Program-made: the position numbers and the translations under genes
Origin: Caprimulgus europaeus
Lineage: Eukaryota; Chordata; Aves; Caprimulgiformes; Caprimulgidae
NCBI GenBank assembly: GCA_907165065.1
Contig: OU015526.1
Coordinates: 66,053,723-66,117,722, forward strand
DNA length: 64,000 bases
Reading direction: 5' to 3'
The notes under the pieces: generated by a model
Database searches by the model: none
The model's input: the letters and a program-made list of their open reading frames with translations, nothing else
Told to the model about the DNA's origin: nothing
Shown: piece after piece, positions 1 through 12,500 of the stretch
Position numbering within the stretch: the stretch's first letter is position 1
Layout of the letters: the number at the start of each line of letters is the position of its first letter

Positions 1-2945
1 CAGGGCATTTACTGGAGGAAAAAAAAAACAAACCCCTAAATAAATAATGAGATATCAATGGATTTGGCCTGAAATAAAGGTGAAGTAATCCTGATCAGCA
101 GCAGTATCACAGGCAGCAGAAGTGATTCTCATGCAGCAGCTTTGAAGTCTGGTACCCAAAGCAATGACAATGAAATCTCCAACAGCTTTCAGAAGGGGAC
201 TCAACAGCCCCACAGAAGTCATAGTAACTCTCTGATAATCTGTGGTGAATTCTTAATATTCTGAGAAGGGAGGAAAGCAGTTTCCTATAGTATGTAGTTC
301 AAAAGTATTGGATAGATTTGAGGAACTACATCCCTTCCTTTTTAAGGTATTTTGTATGTTAATAACCATACAAAGTTAGTTCTAGTTACATTGCACATTT
401 CTGCATTACTATTACTGTTAAAATAAGCTAATTTTTACTCAAAAATGGAAATAAAATAAAATAGTATTGATGTCCACATCAATCAAACACACTGCTCAAA
501 AATTACCGTAGTATCAAAGTCATACCTGATACAAAGTCATGTCCAAAACAATTCAATAATTTCAGCTTTCCCCTATAAGAATAGCCAAATGACCTTTTTT
601 GGCCTATCAAAAGGCAGAAAGAAGAAATGAAAATTTTCTTTTCAAATAGTCACTTTAAAAGGGCATTTTTATCTCCTTTTGACAGTATAGAGTTTAGTTT
701 TATGTCAGACTATATAGTTCAGTTCAGATCACTAGATAAATTAAAAACTTGAACTTATGCTGGTGTTCCTGACCCTTGGCCAATCTTTAATGTGTTTTAA
801 CAGTTTTCCACTATCTCAGTGACTCATTCTGTAAATCAAAACTGCCTTCATGAAATCCAGATGAGTGATATTCACTACTCCTCTTCCTGTCAGTTCATTA
901 ATAGTGGTGAAGACTCCAGCCGTGGGTTTGGGGAGTATTTTTTTTCCACATATATCTGTGGGTAGTATAATATGATTTCATTATTTTCTCTCCTATTCAC
1001 CAAGGACCTGGTATCCTCCTTCATTTGCATTGACAGGACCAAATATTGAAACAATCTCATCCACAGAGGATTAAATAAAAAAAAAAAAATCCATCTTTTT
1101 GTGGAAATTTGCAACTTCTTGCAAAACTGTAGTTTTGATTGTGGTAAGTGAATTTCACATGGCTAAATTAGACTTTTGGCACTGGAGGATGTAGATTCTG
1201 GGGAGTTGTAGTCCATTAATAGCCTTGGCTTTTTAAATTTTGTCCGTTAGTGACAGAGCTAAATTTACTGGTGTTATTTATTTCAATGATATAAAGCCAA
1301 TAAAGCTTCTGTCCTCAGGTACCATTTTGAAAATGCATCAGAGCCTCTTCTGTCCTTGTGTCTCCCCACTCTTTACTAACCTGTAAAATGACAGATGGGC
1401 CATGCTTCTTCTTCAGAAATGTCCAGAAGACAATACTGAATCAATAGCATGATACTTAGTTCAGTAGAGAATTGGAAACACAGTGCAAAAATTTTGCATT
1501 TTGGTACTGTCAGTTGTATTTTTATTGCTGATGTAATTAGTGGCATTATCCCATATTTATATTTATTGATCTAAAGTAATATTTATTAAAAAAGATTCCC
1601 ATGTGTTTGGAACTACAGGAATATTCAGGAGATGTACACATTTCTTCTGTTACTGTTCATACTCACACCCTTCTTCTACTTCTTTTCTCTAAAATAGTAA
1701 TTCCACTCTAACTTTAATATAGTTAAAGGGGAAAATCTGCCTGCTCCCTGGGCCTCACCTCAGCACAGTCTCCAGCACAGCAGTACTAACATTTGTGTGG
1801 CCACACTGTAAGCCAGATCAGAGGGAAGTAGTGAACTAATCTTTTTTTTTTCTCATAGTTTGTGGGAATGCTGGGCTGTGAGCAGGGTGAAGCCAAGGCC
1901 ATATCTTTCAGCCCAGTGAAATTTCAGCATTTGTGTGAGATTACGTGGTTATAACCACACTTAATCTTGTTTACTTTCTTCTGTGACTGTAGAATTGTAG
2001 TTGAATAGTACCCCCTGAGTTAGAGTTTTATCTTGAACAAGATAAATAAGCTGTTCATGTTGCACAGATAACATGTTCTTTAGTATGAAGTATTTTGCAT
2101 GTGTCTTCCTTCCTAATCCCTTTTTTAGAACACTATCAAGTCAATATATCTCTTGATGTAATTTTGTGTGGCTTCAAGCATCTAGAAAGTAGATACTAAG
2201 AGCTCTTTTGGTCCAACCTGCAGAGGTACTCATTCATATATACCATTTTCTGGCAGTATTTCTGCGTGATCCTGGTCTCCTGTGCTCTGCAGCAAATTGA
2301 ACTTCTGCAACCATCGACAGCAATCAGCTCTGAATTTTGAGTCATCACTAGGTTAGTTAAGAAATTCAGGACTTTATTAAATTGAAAATGAGGTTAGAGT
2401 GAATCCAACTATAGTTTCTATTTCTTCACAAGTTGTCAGTGACAGTTTTCCTTCTTGGTCTCTTTTAGCCTGCTGCCAGACTTCCTACTTAGAACTTATC
2501 TCACATTGTCTCTGAGACCCCTGTAACTCGCTGCAGAAATGAAGGGAGACCTTGAGGGTTTGATTTTTGCATAGGGGCCTATTGGCACTTCTGTTGCCCT
2601 GGAAAATGGCCTCAGGCCTCAGAGAACTGTGAAACCCACAAGCCCTGAGGATTTGTGTTGAAGTGTTCAGGGATGAAATGTTGGTATTTAAATTGCCCTT
2701 GTATAGCTTCCCAGCTATCCACTCATGGAGTTAATTAGAACAATTCACATTTCTTACAGTTGTTGTTTGCTTATTTCTGCCAAAAAGCTTCTAACTATAC
2801 ATTGTGGGTAGTCCTCTGTTGGCTTTAGGAAGGCTTGCTTCACAGTCCTAAATGCTGGAATTTGTAAAGGAAAGCTAGAGGTTAAGAGCAGCAATTGATT
2901 CTGAATTAATTTAGGATAGCAGAACCTGTGGATTATTATTTTTGA

Positions 2946-3360
2946 GACAATCACAGAATGGTTGAGGTAAGAAGTCTGGTTCCATCCCCTTCCTCAGAGC
3001 AGAGTCAGCTTGTTGCTCAAGACTGTGTCCAGTCAGGTTTTGAATATCTCCAGGGGTGGAGACTCTCTGGGCAATCTCTGAGCAACCTGTGACAGTGTTT
3101 GACCACGCTCACAGTAAAAAAAAAAATTGTTATGTTTAAATGGAATTCCCTGTGTTTTCATTTGTGCCCTTGTCTCCTGTCCACTGAGAAGAACCTGGCT
3201 TCGTCTTCTTACACCCACCCCGCTCAGGTACTTACATGGATTGGAAAGATCCCACCAAGCCTTCTCTTCTCCAGGCTGCGCAGTTCTAGCTCTCTCAGGC
3301 TCTCCTTGTATGGCAGACCCTCCAATCCCTGAATCACATTTGCTGGACTTCAGACTTCTT
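2946..3360 (-). mobile_element. CR1 LINE 3' fragment, minus strand
   Basis: Read on the minus strand, this contains the typical CR1 3' region: a 'cagcctggagaagagaagg' type block (near 3270), an 'agattgcccagagagtc' type block near 3070, and the terminal 'aaccattctgtgatt' motif near 2950. The copy is truncated at its 5' end, as most CR1 insertions are. A short A-rich run at 3117-3127 interrupts it. The family is clear; the subfamily cannot be assigned by eye. Confidence 0.88.
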
Positions 3361-5779
3361 TGAAAGTCTAAAAGTATATTTCAAGATCCTGGCAGCAGTT
3401 TCTGTCCATGTGATGGAACAGCAATTTTTATTGCCAATATAGTTGCAGAGGGAGTGCACATGCATGTGAATTGACTTATATAGTGCATCTCCCCCCCTGC
3501 TTTATCTCATTATTAGTGCTTATGGTCATTTTATTTGCTTTCAGGTTTGGTCTGAGTTATGAGCTCTACCCACCCAGGACATTAGATAGCCCCTTAAGTT
3601 TCTTGATGATGAGAGTGCCTGACCTCTATTGGCTTCCTGGCAGGGTGGAAAAGTCTAGAGTGGCACTTAATTTCACTAGGTGAGGCGTGCTCCATCGGGC
3701 ACTCGGTCCTGTTATTCATTTCTGTCTCAGTATTTCTGTGAAATGTGTTTGTTGAAAGCAGTGCTGGAGGTAGATGCCACACTGCTGTCATTGCTGCTGG
3801 CAGAACACAATGGTAGGTACTCACTAAGCCTTGCAAAGTCTGCTTCTCTCAGTCCTCAAAAACACCCATTTAATTTTATTCCTCTTTCAGTACCTGTCTG
3901 GGTTAAGATTCAACCACACACTCTTCTTTTTGTGTATGTGCATGCATGTGTGTGCATGTGCATGTTTGTATAGAAATCCATGCAGATGCATGGAAAAGAA
4001 TGCTGGAGAGAACCCTCTGACAAATCCAACCTGTATGACAGCTTCATAGATGGTAGGAAAAATTTTATGAGAGTGGCAGATTGATTTGAGTAACTGATTT
4101 TAGTTCCTTATCTCCAACATGCATTTTACTTTCATTCTTCAGACAAAAAGAATGTCTTTCAGGTACACACTGACTGGTGTACACTCTCCATCCTTGCACT
4201 CTCTCAAAGGCTGGGGACTGTCAGCCATCGTGGTTGCTCTCTGAAGTCTGATAGCAAGAGACAGATAGCTGGCAAGTTGTGGAAAGTGATTCTAGGAAGG
4301 TGAGAGAGTTGGACTGCTGCAGAAGTGGGCTGTGCTTGGCATAGCTCTCCAAAGCAAGACAGATTTTGCAGAATTTGTCCAACATAATTCAGTGCTAAAC
4401 TATGTGACTGGTTCTGGCTCTAGCATGCTTTTCATCTATCACATCCTGTCTTCAGATTCCCATGATGGTCTGACTGGGTGCAGCCGCCTTTTGCTATGCA
4501 CCCAGCTGTCTTGACAACTGTTTTGCACTACCATCATCAAGCACAGGCTTCCAAATTTCTGGTTCATTTATTGGGATCATAACCAACGCGGCTGCAACCG
4601 ATTACAGCATTACATTTCCCTTGCAGCTTTTTCTGGCTCTGCTGCCAAAAAGGTTTGCATCTAGTGCATGTGTGCTGCAGATCCGTGATACGGTAATAGT
4701 GACCGTGTCCTGAGCAGCCACACAGTCTTCATAACCACACAAAGTCCCTTTCAGAACTGAAAATGTTATTATGTGAACAGACCATTTCAAATCAGCAAAT
4801 CGCCCCTTGCTCAAACACGCACAGGGCGTTCTTTGGCTAAAATAGGACAAGTGAAGTGTGCAGCATGTGCACGGTTGTACATGTTTTATTTTTTCTCAAT
4901 AATCAGTATTTATTTGCCATTCTCACAGCAGCTAAGGGGAATGTGATCAGATCTTTCTGGGGAACCCATGAAACTGCTGGGGAATTGGCCAGTCCCTCTC
5001 TCAATACACACAGGCTAAATAGCAGGACTTTGCATGAATTATTATGGACATACAGAGTTCACTTCCTTGTGAAGTCACAGCACTAATTATTTTGCCAATT
5101 ATTTACAGGCCCTTCAAGATGACAGGTGTTAAATAAATTAGACAAAGAGAAAGATACACATTCAGGTCCATGTCTAATGGCTGTCTCAAAAGGCACTTGA
5201 CATCTATCTGAAAATCTGTGATCCTTGTTTTATTACAGACTGCCTTTATACAGGGTAATTGTTTTTCCCCTCTAATACTGTGCAGTCTTCTCATACAGGC
5301 AAAAATATTTGTTTTTATTTCATTTCCCTTTCATGTTTGTTCCTCCTAAAGCAGGGTCAACCTCATGGTAAAGGACAGAACAAAGTAATTTCCCTCAGAA
5401 CAAATACCTTCTGGTTTTGTTCAGAATAAACCCAAACTAGACCCCATTCATTAAATCCAGCAAACCAAAAACTGTTAAGAAATATCACCAACAGCAAATC
5501 CAGAGCAAATGGACAAAGGTAACTGTTTCATCCCACATGGAAAAATAAAACTTAGCAATTGGGGTTTTTTACTCTTTCAAACAGGGCTGGTTTTGGCGTC
5601 TCTTGTAGTATTTTAATATGTTTTCTGAGTCTCTAATAGTTATCCAACAACAAGTGCTTTTTAAAAAAGTAAAATAATTGTCACTAACAATATTTTTAAA
5701 TAAATATGTAACACAAGTCGAGGTCAAATTTGACAAGGGCTTCCCAAGCAGCTACATTCATCCAAAGTACAGAATGAGA

Positions 5780-7070
5780 AATGTGGGATGATTTTGTCTA
5801 CCTTGTCTTCTGCTGGCAAGTGAATTCAGGACAACAAAAGGCTGTCCAGAAAGTTCTTGGGACCTGTGTTTTGATACAGGTGACAGAAGACAACTTGGTG
5901 AAGAATGACCATGAAGTGATAGAATGTGGTTTTGGGGAAAGGAAGAAGGGAAAACAGCAAAATAACAGCAGTTCCCTTCAGGAAGGACAACTGTAACCAA
6001 CTTGGAGATTTGTACGGAAAGAAGCCTCACAACCGTTCTTGCCAGGTCCTTAAAGAAACTTGACCTCCTGTGTTGAATGAGGCTTTTGGCATTGCCTCCC
6101 ACAAGATGTTCACAGTAAACAGGGAAACCAAGAGTAGGTACAACTATAATTAAGTGGTTAAGTGCAGCTGTCAAACCCCAGGGACTGCATGTGGTTCTGC
6201 AAGGGTCTATGTTTGCTCTGGCATTAATCAGTCCTTTCATTAATGTTATGGGTGATGGAAGAGAAAGCATGTTTATTAAATGTTCTGGTGACACTATGCA
6301 TGGAGGTGCCATAAGCACCTAAGAGGACATGTTCAGAGTTCAGTATTATCTTGAGGAACTGAAGAAGTAGTCTAGAAAATAGTAGCCAATTCAGTGAGGA
6401 CAAAATTCTGTGCCTCAGAGAATGAGGAGTGCCACAAAGAAAGGGGAGGGATGAATGCCCAGGCAGTGCAACTTAAGGGAGGGATCTGGATGCTGTATGT
6501 AGAGCTGACATTGTACACATTGCAGAAAGGGCAAACATCTGGCTGAGATGTTGTCTGTAATTCTGCTCTACAGCTGGGGCTCTGAATTCAGTTTTGGGCT
6601 GTGTAATCCAAGAACAATGTGGAGGGCAGCAGTGGTCAGAGGTTTAGAAAACATGAGTTGTGCGTAAAGGTTGAAGAATTTGTGTTAATTTAGTATGGAG
6701 AAGAAAAGAGGAGGGACATGATAGTGGTATTCAAATATGTAAAATGACAGCTTTGAGAGGAAAAGAATAATTCTTGCCTGTGTTCATGTGAACAGAATAC
6801 GGAATAACAGGCTTAAATGACAGCAGAGAAGATTTAAGTTAAACACCAAGTAAAACTTGCTAGTAGTGTGGTGGTTTTGCACTGACACAACTGTCACAGG
6901 AAGCTGTGGAACCTCTGTCATGGCAGGGAGAGGGTAAAAAATAAGTTAGACAAGCACCTCTCGGGACTGTCAGGTGTGTTGAGTGTGTAGCTGGTGTGCT
7001 TCTGGTTGAGGGAGAGACAAGGTGGCCTCCTGAGGTCCCTTCCAGCTCTAATTCTGTGATATAAATTCAG
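5780..7070 (+). mobile_element. Old, diverged CR1 LINE 3' region, plus strand
   Basis: This resembles the 3' third of a CR1 element. Around 6225-6300 there is a diverged version of the 'ttcattaatgat..ggatgatgga' block followed by a '(c/t)tggtgacac' block. At 6700-6780 comes the 'gagggacatgatagtggt / ttcaaatatgtaaa' block. The end at 7033-7066 is 'gaggtcccttccagctct' plus 'attctgtgat', the CR1 3' terminus. Divergence is much higher than in the copy near 49 kb, so it is an older insertion. The left edge is uncertain; a long minus-strand open frame at 5758-6318 is a by-product of this element. Confidence 0.7.
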
Positions 7071-9516
7071 TAGCAAAGCTACACTGGTGATTAAATAACC
7101 TCTTGAAAGAGACTTGATAGATGAGGCTTTTGGTTTATAAATACTCAGTGCTCTGTGTTTTAGACTCTGCATCTTATTCAAACCCATCTAAAGTTTCATA
7201 TCCTCTTTTGTCTTTCTTAATATCAACATCTTGTGTAAAAGTGAACATCAGCATTGAGTCAGATTGTTTCCTGAATATAAAACTTTTCCAAATACAAGCT
7301 CAACATGAAACAGAATGACAGGTTTTAAACTATTTTTTTTCTCTCTCTGCAAAAGGAATTGGAACACATCTTTCCTGATATTTCTTTTTAGAGTTACCTT
7401 GGAATTCTCCAGTCCTCACCTATCTTATCTTGTAAAGGTTGTCTTCTATTATATTTATCTACCTAAGAGTAAATTAAATGCAAAATTCATCAGGCTATTC
7501 AGACAGCTATATATAAACAAAAAAAGACCATTGTTTAAAACTGATCTAAGCAAAGCTGAATTTTCTTCTACAGCATGATTTCAGTCAGGGTACAAATGTG
7601 CCTTACTGGTTGCTGGGTGTTTTAGTTGGGTTTGGGGCAGTTGTGGTGCTGACTAGCGCCCTGCAAATGCAGCTCGAGCAGAGGGCAGATGGGAGAGTAG
7701 TGCAGAAGGAAGGAGAAGGTGGTTTGTAGGTAGGTGCATGTAGCTGAGATAAGAGACAGAGAGCAAGGAGAGAGGTAAATCTCTTAAAGGAGTGAGTTAA
7801 GGGCTTCAAGGAAATGGCAGATTCACTGCTCATGACTTGGGGAATCTGCAATAAAAACAGTAAAAATGTTTTCTTTTATAGCAGCAAAGCACTGTGAAGG
7901 GTGGTGTCTTCTCTGGCAGCTTGCTGAAACATGAAAAGGTGGATCTGGCCTAGATGTGTTACAAACTTCTCTCTGTGAAAGAAAGCCCCTGTTTCAGGTG
8001 GGCTTGCAAGTACTGACAAAAAGAAAAGAAAAAAGGGAAAATTTGTACATACACCATAATGGTCTTAAATGTGCACAAATATCTGAGTGATTTTTAAAAG
8101 GGTTTCTTAGGAAGTGTGTTTTAAGCAGAATTGTAGGAAAGAAATTAAAAGGGTATAAACCTATTTGCATTATGGAAATTAATTAATTGTGCTTTAAAAA
8201 TAACAACAGGAGCAAATTATGCTTTCTTAAGTTCATATGAACTCAGTGTTGTAGCACCCAAAAGAACCACTACAAGCAGTGTAAAATGGTTGAGTTAAAA
8301 GTGAGGGCCACCTGCTTGGGAGCGAATTAGAGAGAGCTTATGTAAATTCATTATGGCACACCTTACAGTTATCATGAAGGTATTTTCAGGATGCTATTCT
8401 AGCATTATATTGAAATAAAATATATTGTGCAAAGATAGCAGAGAACATTATCAGGTTTTTCTCTGACAACAGATGCAGAATTTAACTTTTATTTACAATA
8501 GCTATTATTTCCAAACAAGCAAAAAAAGTAAAGTTATGATGATGGAGCTCTGAAAGGACTGATTGTTCTCTTGGCCACCAATGATCAGGCAAGCTTTTAA
8601 AAACATTTTTGGTGTCACAGATTTGTTGGTGCTTCCTATCCCTTTCTTGAAATGTCTCAACTCCCTCAGTGAAAAAAATAAGCCCTTTTCCATCTGGGCC
8701 ATATTGCATTACTTCATATACAGTCATGAAACCAAATGGACCTTCTTCACCGGGATAATTGTGAATGATTGAGGAACTCCTGGAGCCTGTGCAGTGGGCT
8801 ACAAGCACTCTTCCATGACTACTTCTTTTTGGCCAGTGAATTCACTGGCCTTGCTTTGCATATGTCAGGAATTTTACATTGTGCTGTTTTTTCTTATTGT
8901 ATAAGGAATGAAGTTACCACCAAGATAATCCTGTTTATCCCCTTGCTAAAGCAGTACAGTGAATAATACAAGTTGGGGGGAATAGAGGGTGTTGTCCAGC
9001 GCTATCCTCAACTTGATGTCATAGTCTAAGTATAAAGATAAGTTTCAAGAAATGACTGAAATGATTGCAGCTTTAGGGTTCCTTAAAAATCTGCAACTCC
9101 AGCCAGCTTGCACAGAATTTACATAGGCTGATTTAAGTTTTGAACTAGAGATTTTCTCTCTTCTTGGTTGCTTCTTATGTTTTGAGCCTAATACAGACAA
9201 CAAAAGCAAACAGCAAAGCTTTATAATGCAGATGAAGGTTATCATCAGCCTCGCTGTTTACTCAGAAGTCTTCTGTTGAATAAGTGAAGTTAAAATAGTG
9301 TTAGTTTTGACACAAAGGAAGGAAGTGGGGAGTGGCCTTGTGTTTTGAAGTCAGTGTGTCCCTACCTTGTCTTTGCCCTGACTCAGATTCTGTCTTTCTC
9401 ACCCTGCTTCTAAAGGTCCATTTTTGAGTGACGGGCTCAGTCTTAGCAGTGAAGTGGGCTTCAATGTTTGCACATGTTCCTCTGTGGAGGCATCTTTAAA
9501 GTTCATCTTTTATATG

Positions 9517-9580
9517 TTGTTATTATTATTAAAATTATTATTATAATTATTATTATTAGTGGTAGTAGTAGTAGTAGTAT
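9517..9580 (+). repeat. TTA/TAG trinucleotide microsatellite
   Basis: Interrupted (TTA)n from about 9517 passes directly into (GTA)n ending near 9580. It is a compound trinucleotide tract in the ZNF827 intron. Confidence 0.9.
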
Positions 9581-12500
9581 TTTTACAAACCTCAACATCT
9601 TTATCACTTCTCAGTGACCTTTTCAAGTGTTGTTGCCTATCATTGTGCATTTGGAATACTTCCAGGCACAAAATGAATGTTTCTTTTTGGGGATGATGCA
9701 AGCTATTGAAATATTTCCCGCAGTTATGGTTGATGTTTTTTAGAAAGAGCAACTTAAGCACCACGCTACTGAGACATAAAATCGCTTGGGTTCTATTTTC
9801 TTCCATATCAAGGATTTTAAATTATCATAACATTACTGCTTTTTTTACCATACTCCATAGTCATGTTAAACATTTGCAAAAGCATTTGAGAAAAAAAATA
9901 ACAGCATTAGTTGGTAAAGTCTTTTATTTAACAAAGAGACCTTCTCTGCTTCCTCTGTGCAGTTGTTTTGTCATTCAGACTGTCTGATTATGTGCAGCTT
10001 TTTAGGACTTATGAAACAAAAAGTATGCATCCCCCTCACACATGGAGCTAGTGTTCTTTTAGTTGAGCAATTATTTTGTGGGGGTTTTTTAATTTATTAT
10101 TAGAGTATTATTAAATCCCTCCAAATAACTTCTCATGCCTGATGCTTGTTGTGACTGAGAGCAGATAGACCTTTCCTTTGAATGTGCTAGCTTGGGCACT
10201 GGGCTCTGCTGCCCATGCTAGATGGCTCCCAGGCTGGTGCAAACTCACCTTCGGCCAAGCTACAACACACACAAGGGCACTTGGGTTTGGTTCTTACTTT
10301 CTTTTGTAGGAAATATGGAATTTTTTATGCCAGAAAAAGCAGTTGCTTATCTCTGCCTAATAGTGGATGAGTCTGCTCACAGTAAAAGATACAGCCTAAA
10401 ATAAGACCAGACAGGTTGCAGTGATGCTGGCGGAGACAAATGAAGACTGCAGGACCACTCAGGATTGCAGATACCTTAAATAAGTCTCAAGACATATCTT
10501 ACTGAGGAACTACAGTATCTGGAAGGATTCCACTGTTTATTTTAACTGACTTACTAGAAATAAGAATTCTGGTGCTACAAATAAAACCTTTGTGAAAGTA
10601 AGTTGGGAAGGGAGTAAGATATATAGTATTTGGAGCGCTGCAATTTCGTACAGTCAATATATTTTTGAGCTTGTGAGCCTTTCACAGGCTTTTGGCAAAC
10701 AAGCTTGCAGCAGAGCCTGAATTACATATTTCACAAAAGGAGTTCTCAAATTTTAAATACAGTGTGCTTGCCAAAGGTGATACATGAACATGTAAGTGGA
10801 AGGCTCCAAAGCAATAAAATGCATCTTTGATGACTGGGGATGCCGCAGAAAGTAGGAAGACATTATAATAACATAGATGAATGAAGACAGAAGAAGGAAA
10901 GAAAATTCCTTTCACAAAATAAAGGTTTTTTAAAGCAGTGTTTGCATGATTGCCTGACCAGAAATACCTTGTTTCTGAATAAATAATTTCTTGAACTTTT
11001 TGTCTTTTAGACATAACAAAATAGAAATAACCTTACAAATGGAACAGGCTTTCATGACAGTCATATAGAGCTGCATACAGAGTATTTACCTCTTGGGTAA
11101 ACGTGGGGTACTTGAAAGATTGCAGAGGACAGGCTAGCAGCAATCCACTTCAGGCCAGTAGTAATCAAAAATTATCTGATGACTGTTCAGTGTCCTAAGT
11201 CTTTCAGAGAGAAGAAAGGTGCCTTGCTGTGCATTACTGGTAGTGTTCATACTCTTGCCATGAGCTCATAGGAACCTGGTTACCTTGTCCAGCACCACTT
11301 CTTGGCCAGTTTATTCATTTTCTGGTTTGGTCAAATTCTCTCACAGGAGCTTCCTTCTGCATCTCATATTCTTCACATCAAGTTCTATCCCTGGAGTATG
11401 AGGAGGGAGGTACTGCACACTTCCTTTCCTCTTTTTCTGTATCAGCTATCATCTACCTTTTCCCAATTCACCTCCTGTTCTGAGTTTGGCCATCTCTCCA
11501 TATTAGCTCTCAGCCTCACCCTGGGTGGCAGTTCTGTCACCAGATGCTCCTCTAGACATCTAAGTTTTCTTAATTGCATTTGATATGCAAGCAGGATTGA
11601 TTGAAAATGATCTAACCACCACTCTGTATTTTCTCCTTTAATGGGATTTCTATTAATTTAATTTTCAAAATTACTTACCTGATTCCTTCTTGACCATCTG
11701 TGTGGTGTCAAACTGTATGAATAACTCAAAGTATAAATACAACTTACATTTCCAGAAGAATGGAGAGAGAATAAATTTTGACCTTCCTAGTTAAGACTCA
11801 TCAGCACCTCTCACTTCCACCTCTTTAAGGAATACTTATTGCAAAGGACAAGCTATTTAATTTATATCTGTAGGATTCCAGGTGACCATAAGGATCTGCC
11901 CTTGTTGTTTCTGAGGTCTATAGAGATGTGAAGATGAAACAGGGAAGTGGCTGTTTAAGTTATAGGATGTGAGAGCAGACAGTAAACCAGCAAGGTTATA
12001 AATAAGAATTTGACTTCTTTGAATGACACTTCAGCATACATTTTGTTCTTTTTCTTAGCTTTGTGTTTTTTCAGTTAAATAGTGGTTCCATTCTCTCAGT
12101 TATTACTACAAAGGTAGGCATGGCATTGAACAACACATTAAAGCATAATGTAGTATAAAACACTGTGAAGTGGTAATTGAAAAATATGTAAGCTAAGCAA
12201 AAGAAAATAAGTAATCAAAGTACCACATATCAGAGTGTAAAGCCAGTCCCTGGGGAGCTTCTCGTGTGTGACAACTGCCAGCAGTCACAAGGCTGATTTG
12301 GTGACTCTACACAGTTACTTGTGTATTCCAGTCACACTTGGTTCTCTTCTTCAGTCACAGCTTCAGCCAGATACGGTATCCTCTCTCAGCATTTCTTGAC
12401 AAAAGTCAGGCTAAAGGCTTTTCAGAAGGACTGGTTAATGCACTCTCCTTATTGATATTACCAGTTTGAGGATAAGAGAAAAAAATTAATTGCTAAAACT

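Noticed and set aside
5758-6318. Minus-strand open frame of 186 codons
   Set aside because: It lies largely within an old CR1 fragment read on the opposite strand and shows no known domain.
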